From NCBI RefSeq assembly GCF_002075795.1, contig NZ_CP020472.1, positions 2,215,001 to 2,279,000 on the forward strand: a stretch of 64,000 bases of DNA, written 5' to 3'. Origin of the DNA: Shewanella japonica (GTDB lineage Bacteria > Pseudomonadota > Gammaproteobacteria > Enterobacterales > Shewanellaceae). This document shows, piece after piece, positions 58,224-64,000 of this stretch. Below the pieces are notes generated by a model. That model searched no databases and had not been told where the DNA came from. It saw only the letters and a program-made list of their open reading frames with translations. The position numbers were made by a program, and so were the translations under genes. How positions within the stretch are numbered: the stretch's first letter is position 1; every line of letters begins with the position of its first letter.

Positions 58224-58377
58224 AATGATTAATTGATAGATTGTGTAATCCAACAGTATTTGCTGCTTTTTTGAACTTGCTTGCAGGTTTTTGACGCAAA
58301 AAATGCTGTTACTAACTCAGGATTATGTGCAATCAAGCTGCGGCACTAAACAATATCTGTGTGCCAAATGGGACGTT

Positions 58378-59013
58378 ATGCAATTAGAAACTGATATTTA
58401 TAGCAGGATTTTAGCTGATATTGCGCAGGGCGAATTAGTCAGTGGCGATAGATTGATTACGACCTTGTTAGCTAAACGCTATGACTCTAGCGTTAATCCC
58501 GTCCGTGAGGCGCTAAAGCTGTTAGAGGGGGAAGGGTTTGTAACCTTTAAAAAAAATAGCGGTGCTAGGGTCGCTAATTTTGCTTATTCAAGCATGAGGG
58601 ATGTTTTTGAAATTTTGCAATTGTTAGAGCCATATTTTTTGTCTTGGTATGTCACTAACGCAAGCCAAGAAAGTTTAGACAAGTTAGCAAGAATACATCA
58701 AAAAATGATGTTATTACCTAAGCATGAAGCGAGTCAACTTAGGCAACTTGATACAGAGTTTCATTGGGAAATGTATCGCCATCACTATAACCAAAGTGCC
58801 TTAGTGTTGTGGAAAAACAAGAAGTTAATGTTACAGGCTTTATTGGGTAATTTGGCAGTAAAACCAAGTCGATACGAAGCTATTTTACGTGAGCACAGCC
58901 ATTTACTGTATTTGATAAACGCAAAAGATGAAGAGTCTGCGGTTAGAACGTTAACAAAACACGTTAAAAGTGGCGGTGATTACTGGCAAAGCAATGTTGC
59001 ACTTGAAAGCTGA
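58378..59013 (+). CDS. GntR-family (FadR/FCD type) transcriptional regulator
   Basis: The ATG at 58378 (MQLETDIYSRILADIAQGELVSGDRL) begins directly with the winged helix and has GGGA upstream; an upstream TTG at 58291 would add 29 residues. The 211-residue product has a wHTH (about residues 4-70, RYDSSVNPVREALKLLEGEGF) and an FCD ligand-binding domain (about 85-205). It heads the sugar-acid operon and is expected to be its repressor, released by a pathway intermediate such as a keto-deoxy sugar acid. Confidence 0.9.
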   Translation: MQLETDIYSRILADIAQGELVSGDRLITTLLAKRYDSSVNPVREALKLLEGEGFVTFKKNSGARVANFAYSSMRDVFEILQLLEPYFLSWYVTNASQESLDKLARIHQKMMLLPKHEASQLRQLDTEFHWEMYRHHYNQSALVLWKNKKLMLQALLGNLAVKPSRYEAILREHSHLLYLINAKDEESAVRTLTKHVKSGGDYWQSNVALES

Positions 59014-59056
59014 AAAGTGAAACGGCTTAGGTTTAATTATGTATAGGGAATGACAG

Positions 59057-60211
59057 ATGATCATAACGGATATTAATACCTTTAATTTCTGGTTGGGTTT
59101 TAGAAATGTTTGCCTGGTTAAAGTTGAAACCGATTCCGGCGTTTATGGTTGGGGAGAATCTGGTCTTTCTGGTCGTGAGCTTGCGGTTACTGGTGCAATT
59201 GAACATTTCAAACAGTTTTTAATTGGTCAATCTGCGTTAAATATTTCTCATATTTGGCAAGAGCTATACCGAAGTCAGTATTTTGAAGGCGGTCGAGTGC
59301 TTGCAGCTGCGATTTCGGCCATCGATATAGCGTTACATGACATTGCAGGAAAGCATTTTAATGTGCCTGTTTATCAACTATTAGGGGGTAAACAGCGAAA
59401 ACAGATCCCGCTATTTGTCACTTCTACGTTAGCCTTTAATGCCGACTTTGTTGATGATGTAAAAAGACTAAAACAACAGGGTTGGCAAGCTATTAGAGCC
59501 ACCACAGGCGAACATGGCTGTGCAGAACAATCAAGCTTGTTTGATGCACGAAAATCAATTGCAATCGCCGCTGAGTGGTTAACTAAAACTCGGGAGAGTA
59601 TTGGCCAAGAGATTGTTTTAGGTATTGATTATCACCATAGGTTAACAGTTGCTGAGACCGTATCTTTTTGCCAAAAAATGCCTGTAGGTACCTTAGATTT
59701 TATTGAGGAGCCTATACGCGATCAGTCCTTAACGAGTTATCAAAATCTACGCTCAATGACGGACGTTCCATTTGCTATTGGCGAGGAGTTTTCCAGTAAA
59801 TGGGATTTTGCTCCTTATGTTGATACTGCGCTAACCAATTTTGCTCGAATTGATATTTGTAATGCTGGTGGCTTTACCGAGGCTATGAAAGTGGCCGCGA
59901 TGTGTGAAACCAAATATATCGACATGATGCCACACAATCCATTGAGTCCGATTTGTACCGCAGCTTCGATTCATTATTGCGCTGCAATAAGTAATTTAAG
60001 CTGGCTGGAGTTACCGCCTTATGATGGTGATTTATCTGAATATGACGCCATTTTTACTCATCGGCCTCGAGTATCTCACAATGCATATCCCGTTTCTGAC
60101 CTGCCTGGTTTAGGCATTGATGTTGATGAGGCCTCATTACCGAAGCAGGCTTTCAAGTTCTGGGAGCCGCCAAGATTACATAAACCGGATGGCTCTTACA
60201 CCAACTGGTAA
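59057..60211 (+). CDS. Enolase-superfamily sugar-acid dehydratase (galactonate dehydratase or anhydrogalactonate cycloisomerase type)
   Basis: This 384-residue protein of the mandelate racemase/muconate lactonizing group has an N-terminal capping domain (VYGWGESGLSGRE) and a TIM barrel whose metal ligands are visible: Asp in LGIDYHHRL, Glu in FIEEPI and Glu in AIGEEF. The D-x-H motif and HNPLSP match D-galactonate dehydratases (DgoD) as I recall. 3,6-anhydro-L-galactonate cycloisomerase of agar degraders belongs to the same superfamily and has similar neighbours. Either activity would feed a 2-keto-3-deoxy sugar acid to the kinase and aldolase encoded downstream. Confidence 0.85.
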   Translation: MIITDINTFNFWLGFRNVCLVKVETDSGVYGWGESGLSGRELAVTGAIEHFKQFLIGQSALNISHIWQELYRSQYFEGGRVLAAAISAIDIALHDIAGKHFNVPVYQLLGGKQRKQIPLFVTSTLAFNADFVDDVKRLKQQGWQAIRATTGEHGCAEQSSLFDARKSIAIAAEWLTKTRESIGQEIVLGIDYHHRLTVAETVSFCQKMPVGTLDFIEEPIRDQSLTSYQNLRSMTDVPFAIGEEFSSKWDFAPYVDTALTNFARIDICNAGGFTEAMKVAAMCETKYIDMMPHNPLSPICTAASIHYCAAISNLSWLELPPYDGDLSEYDAIFTHRPRVSHNAYPVSDLPGLGIDVDEASLPKQAFKFWEPPRLHKPDGSYTNW

Positions 60212-60321
60212 CAGGCAACATAACGAATTAAGTCAATCTAGCCAACAGCATCGTGCATGACTCATCTTAGAGGCTTGTATGAAGCTGTTATTAACAATGC
60301 TAACGCTTTCATGGATAGAAA

Positions 60322-61674
60322 ATGAAACAAGAACAAGTTACACCTCATCAGCCTAAACAAAAGTTTGCTGTACTGGCGCTGATATTTTGTAGTGTGGTTA
60401 TTAATTACATGGATCGCACCAACATTTCGGTTGCAGCGCAGGCAATTTCTGCTGATCTCGACATCAGTAAATTAGAAATGGGGATGATATTTTCAGCATT
60501 TGCATGGACGTATTCCATTATGCAAATTCCCGGCGGCATGGTGGTCGATGCAATCAAGATCCGTGTTTTGTATCCCTTTATATTAGTGGCATGGTCGTTA
60601 GCAACCATAGTGCAGGGGATGGTCAGTTCATTAGCGGCATTAATCGGTTGTCGAATGGCAATTGGTTTTTTCGAAGCGCCTTCATATCCTGCTAATAATA
60701 AAATCGTGACGCAATGGTTTAAAGAACAAGAAAGGGCGAGCGCCATTGCTGTGTATACCTCAGGTCAATTCATTGGTTTGGCATTTTTAATGCCTGTGCT
60801 GGCGGTTATTCAAGAGTATTTTGGTTGGCGTGGTTTGTTTTATGTTTCAGGTGCCATCGGCATTATTTGGGCTGGAATATGGTATTGGCTTTATAAAGAT
60901 CCTGATGAGGCTGTCTCTGCTGAGACAGAAAAGACGCTGTCAGATAAGCCATTATCAAAGCAATCTCAAAAGCCTGTTCAACAAGCTGTAATCAACTGGT
61001 CAAATCTAAAAGTCGCCTTTACCAGTCGCAAGTTATGGGGCATTTACATAGGTCAGTTTTGTTTAGGCGGGACTTTGATTTTCTTTTTAACTTGGTTTCC
61101 TACCTATCTGGCTGAATATCGTGGATTAAGCGATATCAATACCGGATTTCTTGCCGCTATTCCATTTTTGTGTGCTTTTGCCGGTGTTTTGGTGTCTGGC
61201 TTTGTTTCTGATTGGTTGGTGCGAAAAGGCATTTCAAATGAAGTCGCCCGAAAAGCACCGATTATTATAGGGTTGCTGCTTTCTAGTTGTGTGATTTTCG
61301 CAAATTATGTCGATAGTACGGCTTGGATGACATTCTTCCTGTCAGTGACATTTTTTGGAAATGGGTTAGCGTCTATCAATTGGGTGTTTGTTTCATTACT
61401 CGCGCCTAAACATATGGTTGGTTTAGTGGGAGGGTGTTTTAATTTCATTGGTGGATTATCTGCCGTGATCGTCCCCATTGCCATTGGATACCTAGCACAA
61501 GATGGCGACTTTAAACCTGCATTAATATTAATCGCAGCCTTGGGTATGTGTGGTTTGTGCTCGTACTTGTTCTTGGTCGGTAAAGTCGAGCAGATAACTG
61601 TGCCATCTGACATGGAGCTTGATTCAGCGGCTGAACTAGTTGAAGCGTCAATCATTGAGGGCAAATCAAAATGA
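60322..61674 (+). CDS. MFS sugar-acid transporter (hexuronate/galactonate type)
   Basis: This 450-residue protein has twelve hydrophobic helices. NYMDRTNISVAAQ near residue 28 and the motif IKIRVLYPFILVAW after helix 2 are typical of anion:cation symporters such as ExuT, GudP and DgoT. It is expected to import a hexonate or related acid across the inner membrane. The stop overlaps the kinase start (ATGA), tying uptake to metabolism in one operon. Confidence 0.9.
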   Translation: MKQEQVTPHQPKQKFAVLALIFCSVVINYMDRTNISVAAQAISADLDISKLEMGMIFSAFAWTYSIMQIPGGMVVDAIKIRVLYPFILVAWSLATIVQGMVSSLAALIGCRMAIGFFEAPSYPANNKIVTQWFKEQERASAIAVYTSGQFIGLAFLMPVLAVIQEYFGWRGLFYVSGAIGIIWAGIWYWLYKDPDEAVSAETEKTLSDKPLSKQSQKPVQQAVINWSNLKVAFTSRKLWGIYIGQFCLGGTLIFFLTWFPTYLAEYRGLSDINTGFLAAIPFLCAFAGVLVSGFVSDWLVRKGISNEVARKAPIIIGLLLSSCVIFANYVDSTAWMTFFLSVTFFGNGLASINWVFVSLLAPKHMVGLVGGCFNFIGGLSAVIVPIAIGYLAQDGDFKPALILIAALGMCGLCSYLFLVGKVEQITVPSDMELDSAAELVEASIIEGKSK

Positions 61675-62741
61675 GTTTGCTCTTTTTTGGTGAAATGATG
61701 CTGCGATTAACGCCTTCAATCGCACAACAGCAACTGGTGTGTGCAGAACAGCTATCTGTAGATTTTGCCGGTGCTGAATCGAATGTGGCCAGTTCCTTGG
61801 CATTAATGGGCCATGAATGTCATTTTGTTACTAAGCTGCCAAGTAATGCACTGGGCGATCATGGCATTGCAAGCCTTAAAAAATACGGGATTCAGACTGA
61901 TTATATCCGTCGAGGTGGTCAACGTATTGGCAGTTATTTTATTGAAATGGGCATGTCTATAAGGCCATCTAAAGTGGTTTATGACCGCGCTTATTCCGCT
62001 TTTTCGCAAATCTCTAATGACGAGTTTGATTGGCCAAGTATTTTGTCAGGTAAGCGTTGGTTGCATGTTAGTGGTATTTCTCCAGCATTATCGACCCAAT
62101 GCGCAGCAGAAACGATTAAAGCGGTCAAAATTGCCAAGTCTCTAGGGGTAAAAGTCAGTTTTGATCTTAACTATCGACGTTCGCTTTGGGATGACAGCCA
62201 AAAGGCACGTGATTATTTCAGCGAAATCCTAAACTATTCCAATCTAGCCTTTGGAAATGCTGGCGTTATAAGTGACGTGTTTGATTATCAGACGCCAGAT
62301 ATCTCTGAAAATGAACTCGCCCACGTTATTTCTCAACATTCTCTTGAACGATTGGACAAAACTAGCCAACGCAGTTGGTATCAAGCTAATAATTTGGCTG
62401 AATTTTTACGGGCTAAATTTGATGTTGATTTTGCAATGACTGAGCGAGTGCATCATAGCGCTAATCAAAATACCTTAACTGGTTTTTATATTACTTCGAC
62501 AACATGCAGCTTTTCAGCACCGATTACCGTAGAAATTAAAGACCGTTTAGGCACAGGTGATGCCTTTGCCGCTGGGGTATTGCACGGGTTAGAACGTGGT
62601 TGGCATGGGCAGCAAATTGCGCAATTTGCCAATGCTGCATTTGCTCTAGCTCATACGGGTATTGGCGATCAAAATTGGTCAAATGAAGCTGAGATTCAAT
62701 ACATTGCGGACGGTAATTTATCTGGCCACATTATTCGTTGA
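61671..62741 (+). CDS. kdgK: 2-keto-3-deoxygluconate/galactonate kinase (PfkB family)
   Basis: This 356-residue protein has the PfkB signatures: FAGAESNVASSLALMGH near the N-terminus and DRLGTGDAFAAGVLHGLERG (catalytic Asp) near residue 290. KDG kinases phosphorylate 2-keto-3-deoxygluconate to KDPG; the galactonate form to KDPGal. The ATG overlaps the MFS stop by 4 bp, and the aldolase follows after 52 bp. Confidence 0.9.
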   Translation: MSLLFFGEMMLRLTPSIAQQQLVCAEQLSVDFAGAESNVASSLALMGHECHFVTKLPSNALGDHGIASLKKYGIQTDYIRRGGQRIGSYFIEMGMSIRPSKVVYDRAYSAFSQISNDEFDWPSILSGKRWLHVSGISPALSTQCAAETIKAVKIAKSLGVKVSFDLNYRRSLWDDSQKARDYFSEILNYSNLAFGNAGVISDVFDYQTPDISENELAHVISQHSLERLDKTSQRSWYQANNLAEFLRAKFDVDFAMTERVHHSANQNTLTGFYITSTTCSFSAPITVEIKDRLGTGDAFAAGVLHGLERGWHGQQIAQFANAAFALAHTGIGDQNWSNEAEIQYIADGNLSGHIIR

Positions 62742-62793
62742 ACAAGGTTATCAGTTCAGTCATTTAGGATAAAAATAGACAAAGGGAGACGAC

Positions 62794-63447
62794 ATGAGAC
62801 ACGAGGTGGTTGAGCAATTAATCAGTCATAAATTGATTGTCATTATTAGGGTAAAAGACCCCAGTGACATTGAAGGCATTGTTCAATGTATGTCTGATGC
62901 TGGCGTACTGGCGGTAGAAGTCACCAGCAATACTCCAGGTTATGAAATGGCTATAACTCAGCTCAGGCAGCAATTCCCACACATGTTAATTGGTGCAGGA
63001 ACGGTGACCGATCATCGAATCGCAAAACGGGCAATTAAAGCAGGTGCTCAGTTTTTGGTAACGCCTAATACTAACGAGGCGATTGTGCGACATGCCCACG
63101 CGTTGGATGTGCCTGTGGTCATGGGCGCAATGACCCCGACAGATATCGTCGATGCCTCTCAATTTAACGCTGACATTATTAAGTTATTTCCCGCAGGACC
63201 TATGGGAGCAAACTATTTACAAGCATTAGCTCAAGGTCCTTTTCTTGATAGCTACTTTTTTCCCGTTGGTGGTATTGATGCCTCCAATATCGACGCTTGG
63301 TTTGACAGTGGAGCGTCAGGTGTTGGTATCGGCGGGAGTTTGGCGCAACCCGTTTACAGTCCCCAACAAGCCGAACAATTGACCAGAAATGTCAGTGAAA
63401 TAGTCGCAAAAATTAATGCAAAAGAATTAACAAGGAAGGCAAGCTAA
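62794..63447 (+). CDS. eda: 2-keto-3-deoxy-6-phosphogluconate (or -galactonate) aldolase
   Basis: This 217-residue class I aldolase has the Schiff-base Lys in ADIIKLFPAGPMG (about residue 132), catalytic Glu in VLAVEVTSNTPG and GAGTV. It splits KDPG or KDPGal to pyruvate and glyceraldehyde-3-phosphate, completing the pathway begun by the dehydratase and kinase. AGGGAG precedes its ATG; its stop overlaps the next gene's start (TAATG). Confidence 0.95.
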   Translation: MRHEVVEQLISHKLIVIIRVKDPSDIEGIVQCMSDAGVLAVEVTSNTPGYEMAITQLRQQFPHMLIGAGTVTDHRIAKRAIKAGAQFLVTPNTNEAIVRHAHALDVPVVMGAMTPTDIVDASQFNADIIKLFPAGPMGANYLQALAQGPFLDSYFFPVGGIDASNIDAWFDSGASGVGIGGSLAQPVYSPQQAEQLTRNVSEIVAKINAKELTRKAS

Positions 63448-64000
63448 TGACAATTAAACCTAGCTCAAGGCACAAACGTTTTTATTCATCTTTACTGATA
63501 TCCAGTTTATTACTTGCTTGCAGTGATGGTGTTAATGATAACGGCAATATTCAAATCACCGAAAAAGACATGGAAGCAAGGGGTGAAACTGAGGCTGTAA
63601 ACAGTATCGAACAGCAAAAAGCCCAAGCAACAGTTTTATTGTCGCCGTTAACAGGTTACGAAGATTTAAGTAAACCGGGAATACTAAATCAGTTTGATTT
63701 TGAAAATTCTCGTGGTGAGATTAAAAAAATTGATGATAAAGAGCAATTAGTTGTTCATCTTGATTCAAAGCAGCACCATAGCGCTAGCTTTAGTGTTAAA
63801 CCTGATAAAAGTTTTAATTGGCAATCGAATGAGCCAATTGGTTTTGCTGTCTCATTGGCTAACCCGAAGTCAACCTCAGTCTTTATTCATGTCAAAGTAA
63901 AAGACAGTGCTGGCTTAAGTCATAATCGAAATATTGTGTTACCAGCTAAAAGCCAAGATAACTACTTTATGGCGTTATCTGGTGAAGACTTGTCAATTGA
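63447..64000 (+). CDS. Secreted lipoprotein, GH50 agarase-like N-terminus (3' end outside window)
   Basis: The frame starts at an ATG overlapping the eda stop, with GGAAGG upstream, and runs past the window edge (about 184 residues seen). The signal peptide ends at a lipobox (LLAC), so it is lipid-anchored. After a polar linker, a beta-rich region (FDFENSRGEIKK, HHSASFSVKPDKSFNWQS, VFIHVKVKDSAGLSHNR) resembles the carbohydrate-binding N-terminal domain of GH50 beta-agarases from memory. No catalytic residue is visible yet. Placement after KDG kinase and KDPG aldolase supports a polysaccharide-degrading role. Confidence 0.65.
   Translation, partial: MTIKPSSRHKRFYSSLLISSLLLACSDGVNDNGNIQITEKDMEARGETEAVNSIEQQKAQATVLLSPLTGYEDLSKPGILNQFDFENSRGEIKKIDDKEQLVVHLDSKQHHSASFSVKPDKSFNWQSNEPIGFAVSLANPKSTSVFIHVKVKDSAGLSHNRNIVLPAKSQDNYFMALSGEDLSI

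Larger units (their letters stand above)
57528..58377. other. Non-coding region between the cassette array and the sugar-acid operon
   Basis: About 850 bp with a 9-bp tandem repeat (57691-57751), several short inverted repeats (for example GTGTG-TT-CACAC at 58004-58015) and a possible operator at 58212-58223. No credible gene; a 71-codon frame at 58004-58219 is Leu/Cys-rich and lacks a ribosome-binding site. Confidence 0.5.

Overview
The window looks like a chromosomal segment of a marine gammaproteobacterium, most likely Shewanella or a close relative. The basis is recognition of gene content and order (aspS-yebC-ruvCAB, the full rsxABCDGE-nth operon, a five-copy tRNA-Asn array, cmoAB, uvrB, a BCCT transporter) and moderately AT-rich base use. 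No database search was possible, so all family names come from motifs and remembered relatives.

Layout. 1-9.6 kb: the end of a SprA-like metalloprotease gene, a LysR regulator, and a minus-strand operon running from a retropepsin-like lipoprotein through an inactive-transglutaminase/7TM protein (frameshifted here) and an ATP-grasp ligase to two secreted proteins of unknown function. It is preceded by cmoA-cmoB, where cmoA carries an in-frame amber stop. 9.8-18 kb: a triple periplasmic-binding-domain diguanylate cyclase, then aspS, yebC and ruvCAB. 18-26 kb: a TonB receptor under a perfect CRP-site palindrome, gloA, a 27-residue YnhF-like membrane protein, an SDR/AraC divergent pair, a small membrane protein, and a cytochrome c/Vgb-type propeller protein. 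26.4-31.3 kb: a small island flanked by a 234-bp direct repeat of the 3' end of nth. It holds a CDP-alcohol phosphotransferase, a cytidylyltransferase, an opine-dehydrogenase-like enzyme, a frameshifted 2OG-Fe(II) oxygenase and an unknown protein. 31.3-40.2 kb: nth, rsxEGDCBA and a LapD/CsrD-like degenerate GGDEF-EAL protein. 40.4-49.8 kb: five tRNA-Asn genes, a 1.7-kb gene-free stretch, uvrB, a BCCT carrier, a DnaQ-like exonuclease, a CBS/nucleotidyltransferase protein and a small monooxygenase.

49.9-57.5 kb is the most unusual region: an integron cassette array without a visible integrase. It has about five attC sites, all reading on the minus strand, separated by small minus-strand genes of unknown function. 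Three unrelated-looking insertions sit at these attC sites: an IS110-type element (long 5' non-coding end), an IS1111-type element (long 3' non-coding end, subterminal inverted repeats) and a probable group IIC intron. Each pre-insertion attC or cassette can be rebuilt from the flanks. The non-coding ends of the two IS elements are the expected places for bridge/seekRNAs.

57.5-64 kb: after a non-coding stretch with a 9-bp tandem repeat comes a sugar-acid operon: a GntR regulator, an enolase-superfamily dehydratase or cycloisomerase, an MFS carrier, 2-keto-3-deoxygluconate kinase, KDPG aldolase, and the start of a secreted lipoprotein whose N-terminus resembles GH50 agarases. Together these suggest use of galactose-derived sugar acids, possibly from agar.

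Four otherwise recognisable genes are broken by a single change (7TM-transglutaminase, cmoA, 2OG oxygenase, one cassette gene). This means either real gene decay or residual sequencing error, and the reads should be checked before drawing biological conclusions.
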